A stretch of DNA of 64,000 nucleotides from Mugil cephalus (lineage: Eukaryota > Chordata > Actinopteri > Mugiliformes > Mugilidae), in assembly GCF_022458985.1 (NCBI RefSeq), contig NC_061772.1, positions 12,886,001 to 12,950,000 of the forward strand, read 5' to 3'. The notes under the pieces were generated by a model. That model worked only from the letters and a program-made list of their open reading frames with translations. It was not told the DNA's origin and searched no databases. Of the stretch, positions 1 through 25,016 are shown one piece after another. A program made the translations under genes and the position numbers. Numbering within the stretch: position 1 is the first letter of the stretch; every line of letters begins with the position of its first letter.

Positions 1-424
1 GGCACCATTTCAATTATAAATGTTGCCATTTCATGTATTGTACCGGGGTTAGCTTATAGGTCACAACCCTGACTGACACATTGTCACAGTGAATCAAGAA
101 AAGGCATCACACAACAGTCCACACAACAACAAAACACACAGTCTGCAGTTATTGAGGGCTGGTATTTGAGTTGGGCAAACTCTGCATGTCGCAACTTCCT
201 GTCACAGATTAAGTCCCGAAACAGATGGCGGTGACATTCATTCACTACCCCTGTGCCTTAATTACCACCTCCAGCTGAGTGAAACTGTGTTTACTACAAG
301 CAAATTGTGTTATTGGTGTGAATTCCTGCTACATCCAGCAACTGCAGAAAATCTGGAAAACTGTGAAAGCTGTCAAATCACGAGCAGTTGTGAGATCAGC
401 TGTGCATGTTGGTGTGGAACTGAC

Positions 425-551
425 AGAGAAGAGAAGAGAAGAGAAGAGAAGAGAAGAGAAGAGAAGAGAAGAGAAGAGAAGAGAAGAGAAGAGAAGAGAA
501 GAGAAGAGAAGAGAAGAGAAGAGAAGAGAAGAGAAGAGAAGAGAAGAGAAG
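425..551 (+). repeat. (GAGAA)n pentanucleotide satellite
   Basis: About 25 uninterrupted copies of GAGAA form a pure purine tract of roughly 127 bp. Because 5 is coprime to 3, all frames stay open and give artificial Arg-Glu-Glu-Lys repeat peptides. It is not coding. Confidence 0.97.
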
Positions 552-774
552 GTGTCAATCTGGAGCCTTGTTTCAATGACTTAATTGTAAAACTTTCATT
601 GCTTGGGCCAAGGGAACAGTATTTGTTTTGGTTAGTGAAACATGTCATATAGTTAACATGCTCTCATGTTGAAAATTCTGCCTTGCAAATGAGACTGGCA
701 CCAGTATTTTATAAGCTTGACAAGCTCAAAGTGTGAAAATCAAACATCTCGTCTTATTCTCACTATGGTTGCAG

Positions 775-1000
775 TGGTTGCTGGAGTCTATCCCAGCTGT
801 CATCAGGTGAGAAGCGGGTTACACCCTGGACAGGTCGCCAGTCTATCGCAGGGCTAACACAGAGACAAACAACCATTAACACTCACACGCACACCTAGGG
901 TCAGTTTTAGAATCACCAATGAACCTAACGAGCATGTCTCTGGAGGTGGGAGAAAACTGGAGTACCTGGAGAAAACCCACGCAGACACAGGGAGAAAAAA
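775..1000 (+). repeat. dispersed teleost repeat, copy 1
   Basis: The stretch contains phrases typical of a very common fish interspersed repeat: a 'tatcccagctgtcatcaggtg' block, 'caggtcgccagtctatcgca', 'aacaaccattaacactcac', then 'ggagaaaacccacgcagaca'. A related, more diverged copy lies at 39,655-39,915 and a head fragment at 24,600-24,660. It probably derives from a LINE or SINE 3' end. I do not assign the family by name. Confidence 0.75.
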
Positions 1001-2706
1001 ATAAAACATGTAATAACAAAACATGATCACGATTCTGCTGGTTCGCCAGCTGTTGGTTGGTTTGTTTGACTGGTAGCTGTCAAAATACCAAGAGAATATA
1101 TATCAAAAAGTGTCTATAAAAGTGATGCCATTTGCTCAGAGTGGACACAACAGGACAGGAAAATCCTCCAGAGCAGAAGACCATTACCATTCCAGGAAGA
1201 GATCGTGATATGACCACGCAATGGAAAAGGAACAGTTCCACAATCAATCCAGCATCTGAAAAATGCTGACACTGAGCGAACCTAAGTGGTAGAAATAAAA
1301 TAAAATCAGTATCTGCAGCAGGAACAAACTAATCTTATTGAACAAAAGGGAGAAAGAAATATTTCTCCGTCGTTGGTCCTTCCCTTTCTAAAACAAGAAC
1401 AGTTCCTATGTACAGTGTTACCGTCATTATTTTTTTATTTGGCAACCAGCCTTTGGACTGCATCTTATCCTTGTTACCATATTCTTCATTATCGAGTAAA
1501 AATTATCACTTAATACGTCGTTTGAAGTAAAATATTATCTTAAAATCCTAAAAAGGCATGCTATAATGAAAGTGTGAATGCGTTTAATTTTGTGAGAGTA
1601 TCCAGAGCTCAACACAGTGATCCAGAGCGCCGCTGGGGGTTTGAATATTTCCCTTTTATTATTTTTATAAGCTGCAATGTCACGCTGCTCCCCGGCCCCA
1701 CTGTACTGTGTGTGGCATCCTTGACAGCTGAACAAACTGCTGCGAGGAGTGAGCTGCCGAGCGCACAGATCCCTGTAAATCACATCCCTCGACCGGTTGC
1801 CACGCAATGAAAATCTCTTTTTCGCCATCCAGCTCTTCTTGATAGAGCAGAACCATCTATCCTCTATCCATCTGTTCTGACTGGAGGCTTCCGCAGACAC
1901 AAACATATATGTCGTAGATGCGCAAAAATGATCACCATCAATTGTTTTACAGCAGCCCTGTTTTTATATTGTTTTAAATATAATGTGATGTTTATCATTA
2001 ATATACATTTTAAATCTGTGCATATAAAAACTGAGGTGAGGTAATAAATGAATAGTGCGTTTACCTTTCAATACACACGACGGGTCATAACCTGAGTATT
2101 CTGTATGTAATGTAAGATGCTCGTGTCCGACTCTTACATTTTCCACAGCATTGCTTCATTCTCCTATTTATTGCTTTGTTGCTCAGAGAGAGGCAGGATC
2201 GGTGGGAAAATGACACGTGAGGACGAGACCAGAAGATTGAGTTGTACCCAGTGGACTCCGGAGCACACCACAGTCACATTTTAAATCTTTGCCAAATTCT
2301 CAGAATAATATTGCTCGCATTAGGCCTCAAGTTAGGCTTCATGTGCCTCATCTAATGATCCAAAATCCATTTATTATTTTTTTTTTTTTCCAAATTGTAA
2401 TTATTAAATGTGAGAGAGCCAAATTAATGTGATATTCAGTAGCTGCATTTTTTTATTTTTTTATTTCAGTGTGTAAACTATGTGTGTGCGGCTCAGTTGT
2501 ACCAACCACAAGCTCGTAAAGCAGCCTCCTGAACTATTATCAGGTCTTTCACAGGATGCAATTCACAGCAGCCAGTCTCAGGTCTTAACTTACTGCAGTA
2601 TCCACAACATCTCTTCTTGGGCTCCGACTGACGTGCGGCCTCGTGGGACACCTTACTGTCAGACTGTAAACTTCTCCTGTCTGTGCTGTCGATAGCTCCT
2701 ACATAA

Positions 2707-12338
<9,632 letters not shown>

Positions 12339-14480
12339 GGCAAAGCTGAAAGATACAGACAGTGAATGACTCAAGACAACCCTCCACTAATGGAGACTGG
12401 ACAAAAGAGGTCAGGACACCGGGGGAGAGGAGAGGAGAGAAAAGTAAAAAAAAAAGATGGCAGCCCTGTTCCTAATATCAGCTCAGCTTCTCCCAGGAAA
12501 GAGTTCCTGTCAAAAGCCACGATCTGTCCCCTGAAGAGCCTTGTCTATCATGTCTGACCCTCGCTACCGGAGAAGGAAATCACATTTTACTTTAGAAATT
12601 CAGGTCATCTCGAGGTATTTTGTTTTATACACAGAGTCACAGGGTTTAATTTAAACACAGAAACAAGTCTGACAGACACTCAGTTGCTCAACCATCGATA
12701 ACAGTTGCCTTTATTTTTGTATTAATTTATATGATGTGACATAACTGTAAGGGAAAGATGAAAAGGAAAGGTGTTAGGGTGCGCGTTATGTGACCTGAAA
12801 GTCAGAGTGAAGTGTTAAGAGACGACAAGACGGGGGGGTCTAGCTCATCAGAAATGTCATCGTGGTCACTACCTTGAGATAGACCAGGGTCTGTTAGAGA
12901 AAGTGTTCAATGGAACAATAGGCAGCACTTATTGAATGTAGTCGAGTCCTGAATCTGGTAATGTTTTCTTTAGATAATTGGTAGGCAGGTACACAGGGGT
13001 TTGATAAGGGTGTGACTTGGCCCTGAAAGAAGGCTCGATTGATGGACGATGCTTGTAGTGCTGTAGCTTCGTTTGTGGTCTGTTAAGTGTGCTCACATCA
13101 CCGTTTTTCGTCCAGACACTAGAGGACTAATGAAGTTTTATCAACACGTTAAGCTTTTGTAAGGCTATATAAGTAAGTAAGTAAGTAATGAGGGTTCTAG
13201 GTTTACTGTTCATTAAATAGCAGCCAAATAGTAACTACAATCTGTGTGTGAGGAACAGTTGTCACTTTGCTGTAGTTACTTTTACAGTAGTTGTAAAGGT
13301 GATGGGAGTGTGTGAGCTAGCGCTGTAGTGATAGTCAGGTGTTTGGTTAGTTCTTTGACTCCCGTAAATCTGTAGAAGGAGTCCATCTTGATGTGCAATA
13401 CTGTTAGCATTAAAAACCCAGAGATCTTTTCCGTTAAGGGAAACTTGTTTTACCTTTGTAAAGTGCGAGAATTAGTGCTATTTTCCCCACGGTACATAGT
13501 TAAGAGAGTTTGGTTCAAGTTTAAGACCCGTGTTGAGAGACGGCTGTTAACTTTGTTTAGACCTGTTGTGTTAAAACGTATGTGTAAAGGCCGAGTATAT
13601 TTAAATCATGTTTCCACAAACCTCTGTCTTGTTATCAGATTTCCTCACAGTGACTCTTGATGTACTTGAAGCATTATCTATTTTTTTACAGTGGATATGT
13701 GGTTTTCCCTGCGCTCAGTTGCAAGAGAGCTTAAGATTCGTCATGTTTACGTCGCGCTGCAACCTTCATCATCACGCCTACCAAAGAAGCCTCTGTTGTC
13801 TCATGCTCACGCAGGTTTGCGTCAACAGATGGAAACTATAATAGTCTGCTTTCCTCCTCCAGCCTTATTACTTAGGATAGTTCACAGGTTCGCTCACAGT
13901 GTGTCTTTACAGCCCAGACCAACACGATCAGTTTAAGACATGAAGTTCAAATGTGACAGTAAAGTATTGGTCCTTTTCTCAAGCCCACATGTGGTTGCTT
14001 AGGATGTATTATGTATCAGCTGTGCACCAGTGGCTCATCAGCAGGTCCACAACAGTCTACCTAAAAAGAATGACACGGTGTGTATGTAACAATAGGGATG
14101 GTTTGTTATCTGCAGAGGGATTTAGGTTATGCAGGTGCCTACTGGTAGTTTTGAAAGTATTAGTATTCAAGTCAACACAAAAAGCATTACTTTGAGTCCC
14201 TGGTGTGTTGCCCAGCTTTAAATGACGATTTTATTTTGTAAACCAGAAGTACAAATAAGCCCAATTCCCTTTTAATGATTATCAAATGATGTTTAAATAA
14301 TGTTTTGGGAGTGCTTTCTATCAATTACTGATGTATCTACTTTGATTCAGATGGTGCTCAGTGGTTTTCGATTGAAGAAAAAAAAAGGCAGAAATTTTGC
14401 TTTTTAGCCACCGTTATATTTCATGTGTACGGAAGAATTGCTACATAATCTGAGCAATAAATATTAGATTATGTATTTAA
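12339..14480 (+). other. frmd5: frmd5 3' UTR (predicted)
   Basis: About 2.1 kb between the frmd5 stop and the AATAAA at 14456-14461. It holds no credible exon or RNA gene; there is a small GTAA repeat near 13,170. Extent is inferred only from the poly(A) signal. Another AATAAA at 15074-15079 could give a longer form. Confidence 0.6.
14456..14461 (+). terminator. frmd5: poly(A) signal AATAAA for frmd5
   Basis: A canonical hexamer on the plus strand about 2.1 kb after the frmd5 stop. A second hexamer lies at 15074-15079. Both precede the opposing wdr76 signal at 15307-15312, as expected for convergent genes. Confidence 0.55.
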
Positions 14481-15306
14481 TATCAACGTAAACTGAGAAT
14501 TTATGTTTGTCTCTGTTCTCGAGACACAAAATGTCTTTTAAGTCCTCAAGTCTGTAGATGCATGGGTTTATGGGATAGCGGCCACTGTTCCCGTCTGCAA
14601 TGGGCTGCAAATAGAAAGATGACAAATGTGTTAACGTGAACCCTGTTGGATTGTCTGACCTTTGACTGCTCTTCCTTGTCTGAATTTGCAGAAGCTGCAC
14701 ACCTCTAACAGAAAATAGAAATGGAACAGATACATTTTTCAGTCAATTTCAACAGCAGAAGTAGCATCTTCAACTACCTGAACATTTATTTGTGTGATGC
14801 ATTTCAAGGTATACCTTATCCTAAATTTCCAAAAATCTGTTTCAGATCATTTGGAGTGGCGACACAGAGGGGTGACAGTTCCACTGACTCTTGTTTTACT
14901 GAATCATGTAAACGGGATCAAGGCCTCAGACTTGGTCTTACTGTAAGCTTTCTTCCTGTACCGTGGCCCAGCACATGGAAATGTCTCTGTAAGCATGTGT
15001 CCTGCATTTATTACCTCCAAACAAGACTGCTTATTTACACTCACTTACTGAATACTGGTGTCAGCGATTTATGAATAAATATTATCTATTCTTGACGTGT
15101 GGCAGCTAGTCTGGCTACAAGTTCAATTTTGAATTCATTCAACTAACAGCGGGATGTGGAGGTTTGTGAGTCCCAGCTCAGTGTAGTTAATGCATAACAT
15201 GAACATTATTATTTTATGTTACATTACTGCCATCTTGAGGTTAAAATGATACAGGCACTGCCGAGCTAACTGCATTCACACAAAATGTTTAGTATTAAAA
15301 GGTCCA

Positions 15307-16433
15307 TTTATTCCGTTTGCTCTAAAAACAACAAATACAAAAAACAGAAATAAACAACTTTACAACAGGAACTTTTCTCAGACCAAAGACTCTTGTGCTG
15401 TCTCTGGGCCACAAACAATAATAACAGAAGTATGTAACAATAATTTAGGCTTTCAGAAAGAAAAGAAGTATCTGATCACTGAACTAAATTATGGTGATGT
15501 ACAAAACAAATATCTATAAAACTGTAACGTAATGATCTTGTCTTTCCCTATACAGAGAATACGCCTTAGAGTACAGTAAGGAGGGGGGAACCCATAGATC
15601 ACAGCTACAAATCTGCCATATTGGGATCAAAATGTAGCTTTTTTTGGTCACTTGACAAGCCCTGCACATGAGAAACACAACACCATGAGAGCTGGTAGCT
15701 TCGTGCTGTTTGCTTGCTTATTTGCAGGCCCATCAGCTTGTAAAATGAATGCAGCAAAAAATGGGCATGTCCCTGCATTTGTTAATAAACAGAAGATCAG
15801 CTACCATCTGCAAAGAAGGTCAATATCCTGCAAGACAATAAACGCAAGCCTGAAGCCGAGTCTACAAGGAGTGGCTTCAAAACACCAGATCATCCTGTGG
15901 TCCAGACCTCAGTTCAGCTGATAATCTGGTTGCAGAATATTGCCATTCATTCAGTCCCAAGACAAAGCTACTTTGCAAGGAAGGGATTAGCGTGCAGAGT
16001 CCTGATGTGTTTGGCTATTACAGATGCATACTGCAGATGGAAGTCTGAATATACTTGTTTTACTGTTGTGCACCATCACTACTAGGGAGGAAAGTAAGTT
16101 TGTATTTGGTGAGACCTTAACATGAGCATGAGGATCTAATGGAGAAATATTGTGAACATACACAACATTAAGGTAGAGACTTTTCTTTTAAGGCCAAGAG
16201 CAGGAGGTACCCCAGCCTACACCGATGCTCAGCCGCCACCTAACAAACTCTGGCACTTGACAGTTAATATCCTGTTAACCTCAGTGTACGAATGAATGAA
16301 GCATAGAAAATTTAAAGTGTCTATGACAACAACTTGATATTATTTCGATACATAAAGTGAGAATATTGTAGAAAAGCTCTAGTGGGAAACAGGGATACAT
16401 CCATTGCTGCTCACAAACTGTCTGGTCTTTACT
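15307..16433 (-). other. wdr76: wdr76 3' UTR with poly(A) signal
   Basis: The minus-strand AATAAA (TTTATT at 15307-15312) is the first good signal after the wdr76 stop, implying a 3' UTR of about 1.1 kb. No other gene is seen in it. Confidence 0.55.
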
Positions 16434-19400
16434 TTAACTTGAGAAGACATGCAGACGGCCTGATGCATTGCCACCCAGCAAGGCATTCGCTGTGGGGTGG
16501 AAAGCGGTGACAGACAGCACTGTGCTAAGGTTCTCACTGTCCATGAAGGTGTGCTGGGACTGGCCGCTTACATGGAATACCTGCACCCTCCGAGGCCTCA
16601 TCATGCTTCCCACCACGAAGCAGTCTTCTTGTTTAGGGTCCCACACTGCTGATAACTTGGACAGCCAGCGGCCTGTGTGCATGTCATGTCTGCAACGACA
16701 GAGCGAAAGGACAATGTATGATCACGTCAGGTTTTGTTTACAAAGGTTTTCAGTTCGTTACAACTTTAATTTCAATTAAGGGAATTTACCTGATGCTTGT
16801 CAGTAAAGGAGATTTGGTGGTCATTGCTGATGTGTCATATATTCTGTAAAACGAGAAACGTTCAGGCATTGAGCTGGGACAGAATAAAAAGTAACATTGT
16901 AAGTACAAGACAAGAGTCAAGACGTGTAGCTGGATTTACCTTATGTGGTTATCCATGCATGTGGTGAGAACTCTGTTCCCAGTGCAGGGGGAGAAATAAG
17001 CACTGGAGATGCTTAAACTGTGGCCATGCAGCTGGGAGACTGCCGGGCTGTTGGTCTTCTTCAGGCACCGGCTGTCATAAATACTCACAACCCTGAAAAT
17101 TAAAACATTGCTTTAATAGTAATAATATTTATATGGATATTTTTTTATATATTTTATAACATATATATGTAATCCACCCATACCTGCTTTCTGCCACCGC
17201 AAAGTACTGCCTTTGTAAAGGGTGGACGCTAACACAACGCAAAGTCTTGGGGTCCATTGAGTGGAGGGACTCATGGGAGTTTCTGCATAATGTTTGTATG
17301 AGAATGTGTCAGTCAATAACCATAAGTTATAATGTTTTCTGGCATGCTGTTAAATATCAGAAAAAAAAAACATCTTACCCAGGGGTGCGTCGATCAACAA
17401 CGGCAACTTCTCCAAACCAGTTCCCAACCACGAGTGTTGAACAATCAGGCGACAAGAAGTCAAATGTTTTCAGGCCATCTTCAATATCATACACCTAGAG
17501 GAAGGTACAATGCAGCTTAAATACGGTCAGCGGTGGAAACCGACGGACTTGAATAGATCGGGATGAAATCGGAAGCCAGTGTGTGCTGGACAGGTAATGC
17601 TGTCATTCGTTTTCGTGGAGCACAGGGTGTCTTACATCGTCAAATACTGCCTTCTCTACATCCATGCAGCGCAGAGAGCCGTCATAGCTGAGGCTCAGCA
17701 GCTGGGAGGGATGGGCGGTGGAGAACGCCATGCAGGACACTGGACGAGAGTGTGGCGCAAACAGCAGCACGCCATCATCGCCCCAATCACCAGCCTGAAA
17801 TAAGAGTACACACATTAGTACATAATGTAATTGTATACATAAGTGCAATTACACAAGTGTATTTCAAACTGTATTAATATGTATTCAGTAACCAGCAATG
17901 ATGAGAGATAGATCAGAGTAATGGACAATAAAGTCAAACATGTAGCACTATTAATTCTTCATAAAGAAAGAAAGACTCTAGCTCTGCTGTTGTCGACCAA
18001 CACCACTCTGCACGTGTTTTGAGCACACTTCCTGGCCTCTTTTAATAAGCACTAACTTCTAATTGGAGCAAAGAAAACTCACCAACTTCCAGAGTCCCAC
18101 TTTCCCAAACTTGTCTCCTGCAGCCATCAACAGGCTGCTGGTGCAGGGGTGGAAGGCTGCAGAGAAGATGCGATCCTTCACCACTTTGGCTACTTTGTCC
18201 TCCGCTATCTTCATGCTCTGAAGTGCAGAGCGGTACCTGTGGTAAGACATCAGTTTAGATTTTTGCTAACTTGGAAAAATATAATAATAATGAAGCAACA
18301 AAAAAAAATAACTTACCCTTTTAAACCAAGCTCCATCTTCTTTTCTTCTGTTGAGTGCTGGAGAAAAAGGCAGTTTTAATCCAATTAATTCCCAAAAATT
18401 ACTGTAAAAATAAATACAACAAAGATGCCAACACATCTTAAGGTTTGGCATCTCAAACATTTTTTCTATTTTTTTTTAGTTGTAAGTTTTTATGCTAAAC
18501 AGCTAAACACAACAACAGACCTTTACATTTTTAAAAGAAAATCAAATAGAATAAAATAAATAATAAAATAAAAAAGACACAAGGTGTGAAATCTGTGGCG
18601 TAGTCAGAACACGACACTGTACTAGTCTAGAAAGGCGAGGTATACCTCAGAACAAAGCTCGACAAGTTGTGCTGGCAGTTTGCTTCCCTCTTCCATGTTG
18701 ACTGGATTCATGGGCAAAGGTCCAGAGGGCTTCTTGACGGATATATACTATAAAAACAAGTAAATAACCAAAATGAGTAACAAACTAAAAAGAAAGAGCA
18801 CCAACATGAAAAAAAGACACGAAATACACATCATGAGGTTATTTATGTGCTTGTACCTCTGTAGTGATCAGCGTGCCCCTGGGTTCAGGGGGTAGCGTCA
18901 AGATCTCTGCCTCTTTATTTTGGAGACGAAGGGATTTACGAGGCGGCAAAACTTCTTTTACAGCAGCTTGCGACCTGCGACCACAGGAAGGAAACGCTAC
19001 AGTGATATCGAGACAGTGATGGTTCATAGGTGAACAGAAAACTCTAGTTGTGCAGCTGACCAGTCATTCACCAAGTCGCCCCCTAAATTATTTTTATTCA
19101 GTGAGACACTAAGAGGGTATGAACAACAGCTGGGAGGCTGAACGTACCTCATGAGGCCCCTCTGTGATGGCTTTGGTCGGGTCAGCTGCTTGAACTCCTC
19201 AGTTGCCTTTTCACAAAGAGAACAACGATGGATACCGATCCACAACACTGTCATGGTGAGCCGAGAGCATCACACACACATTTCCCTTTTTAGTAATATG
19301 TTGCTGAGATTTAATTTTGGTGGGTGTATGATTCACCTGTCAACCTACCTGGTATAAGTTGATAGATGACAGAAAGGCCTGGTTCTGTCGGATGTTCTCC

Positions 19401-19954
19401 AGGCGCTCCAGTTCATAGGCAGAAAGTCCTCCATGTCCATCCTGTCAGACAAACACACAGCTCTGAAGTTTTGCAGAAACCATGATGGGCCCATGATGGG
19501 TTGTGTTTTAGGACTTACGGCTGCATGCTCCACATCATTGTTTTCAACGTCCTCTTCTTTGAGCACTTTTGTTTTCTATCCAGGCAAAGTGAGCATATTA
19601 ACAACACGAAACGACTTCTTCTTCACCATTATTAGTTAGTCTGAGTTGACTGAAGTCTCTTACCATTTTCTTCTTTTGCACTTCAGGCTCAGGGGAGTAC
19701 TGGAGGCGTTTCACTGCCAGGGCTTTTCTAGATGACCGTCTGGTTGTTGGCTCCATAGTTACAGGAGTCATGTCCTACCGGATGAGAATTATTAATAAGT
19801 AACACGTCGTCCACTCTCGACTTAAGCTATGAAACTTTCACTAATGTTAATGGCACCTAAATAACTCAGAATAGATAACATTTCAAAGCTACACGAGAAA
19901 GTCGTATTAAAGTATTAACCGTACCTTTTCAACAGCTTTACGTTTTGCCGACAT
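16434..19954 (-). CDS. wdr76: wdr76, WD repeat-containing protein 76 (complete)
   Basis: WDR76 is a nuclear WD40 protein associated with chromatin and the DNA-damage response, and with CUL4-DDB1 as a substrate adaptor. Exons in gene order: 19925-19954, 19664-19774, 19519-19575, 19349-19441, 19148-19206, 18857-18974, 18646-18747, 18317-18357, 18083-18236, 17636-17794, 17379-17494, 17184-17282, 16940-17092, 16790-16843, 16434-16689. They total 1,602 bp, 533 aa. The first exon encodes only MSAKRKAVEK. A basic low-complexity N-terminus (TRRSSRKALAVKRLQYSPEP) precedes a seven-bladed propeller from about residue 200 (KVGLWKL, LSLSYDGSLRC, VVGNWFGEVAVVDRR, FSPCTGNRVLTTCMDNHIRIYD, AVWDPKQEDCFVVGSM). 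Human WDR76 is about 90 residues longer, mostly in the N-terminal region. All junctions are GT-AG and in frame. It is convergent with frmd5, as in human. Confidence 0.96.
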
Positions 19955-20250
19955 GTCAATGCACTTGACTGCAGATACAGTTACTCGAGAGAAGTCAAGA
20001 CGATACTCGCAACCTCTTGCTCTGTGTGGACCTATACAGTCAACAGTGTGGACATTATTCAAGCAGCGGGTTGGCGCCACAAGAAATGTTTTGTAACTAG
20101 CCCCTCCCCCTATGTTGTGAAACAGAATGCTGGCAGCACATTGGTCAGAATTGTAAAAGGGCGGAGTTCTGTGCTGTCTCCAGCCAATGAACGCCTTGCA
20201 TGTTGATCGGCATCCTGTTCCTCTTCCGTCTTACCCGCCATTAATGCTAG
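19955..20250 (-). promoter_or_regulatory. wdr76: wdr76 promoter region
   Basis: Upstream of the wdr76 start codon lie TTGGCGCC (20071-20078, E2F-like), a CCAAT box in each orientation (20140-20144 as ATTGG, 20184-20188 as CCAAT) and a CCGCCAT motif near 20,235. No TATA box is seen. WDR76 is a recognised S-phase gene in cell-cycle expression sets, which fits E2F plus NF-Y input. Promoter activity is inferred. Confidence 0.5.
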
Positions 20251-20617
20251 TAGCACCACTCGTTGCAAAATAGGTGAAGATTATGTGATGCTGCGTTAGC
20301 CGGGTGCTAGCAACCATAGATACATAACACATAGCTATGTAAGAGAGCGACCTAGCCTAGCCGACGCCCCACCCATATGCCCATATTTTGATTACCCGAG
20401 AGCCAGATGTCTCTGATGGGATGGGATCATGTCGCCATCTTATGGCAGAATTAAGGAATTAAGGAATTCATGCAACGTGCTTCAACATTTAGTGACTGTA
20501 AAAGTCTTTACATCCCCTGTGAAATAAAAGATACATCTTCATAATAAGAGGACAAACATAAAGAAAAAGATTTCACTAATAAAAGAAATAATTTGAACAT
20601 CACACAAGTGAAAATTA

Positions 20618-21102
20618 TTTATTATTAAGAAATTTTATGAAAAATGAAAGCACTTTTGAATGACTGATTCTTCAATGGACGCTTTGTGTGTTTGGTCATA
20701 AGTTGGTTGAATCAGAGCAAGTTGTAGAAACGGCTTCATCGTGAAACAAAAACTCTCCTACGGGCACACTGACACTAACCGAACGGGAAAAACAGTGTTT
20801 TGTTGTAGAGTGTTTTGTTGTAATAAAACTTAATTACAGGAAACTCAGACAGCATGACAGCAAGCAGGTTTTGCCTGCACATGTGAGCTTCAACGTGAGC
20901 TTCAACGGGAAATGAATTTAAACCCACAAGCAATGCATTCCTCACATGTGCTTGTGTCTACATGATGCAGCTGCGTAGTTAAATACTGTTCACAAAAAGC
21001 TGGTTTTCTGTCCTTAATCTGTGTAAAATCTCCACAATTCAGTTCAAACATTAAAACACTTCCCAGGATGTTCGCTCCATTGACAGGACATGGTTGTGAT
21101 CT
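20618..21102 (-). other. ctsh: ctsh 3' UTR and poly(A) signal
   Basis: The minus-strand AATAAA (TTTATT at 20618-20623) lies about 480 bp after the ctsh stop. The segment to 21,102 has no other gene. Between it and 20,250 I see only the far wdr76 upstream sequence, including an AAGATGGCGAC YY1-like site near 20,431-20,441. Confidence 0.5.
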
Positions 21103-24805
<3,703 letters not shown>

Positions 24806-24925
24806 ACTTCACCCTGCCGACTCTACTCTGAGGGAGTCACATGATTTGTCTTTTTTCATAATGACTATTTAGCACCCCCCTTCCTCTGGGGCCACCTCCC
24901 TTGTGTTTTCCCCACGTGAAGCTGT
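24806..24925 (-). promoter_or_regulatory. ctsh: ctsh promoter with E-boxes
   Basis: TCACATGA (24837-24844) lies about 32 bp upstream of the start codon and CACGTG (24913-24918) about 108 bp upstream. Both resemble the MiT/TFE M-box and CLEAR-type sites found at lysosomal genes. No TATA box is seen. Factor identity is inferred from motif only. Confidence 0.5.
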
Positions 24926-25016
24926 GCCTGCTTTTGCAATGGTCCAGTACTTCAGTTAAGAGAATAAAAGAAACACAGCAGCCTCAAAAACACTTCTCCC
25001 CCTGAGAAAGAATAGA

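Noticed and set aside
279-652. Overlapping Arg/Glu/Lys-repeat and Ser/Leu-rich open frames on both strands
   Set aside because: They are produced by the GAGAA satellite; there is no conserved flank, splice site or start context.
14464-14610. Minus-strand frame of about 43 codons after a CAG with a pyrimidine run, looking like a terminal exon
   Set aside because: It lies beyond the wdr76 poly(A) signal, has no upstream coding partner on that strand and matches nothing I know.
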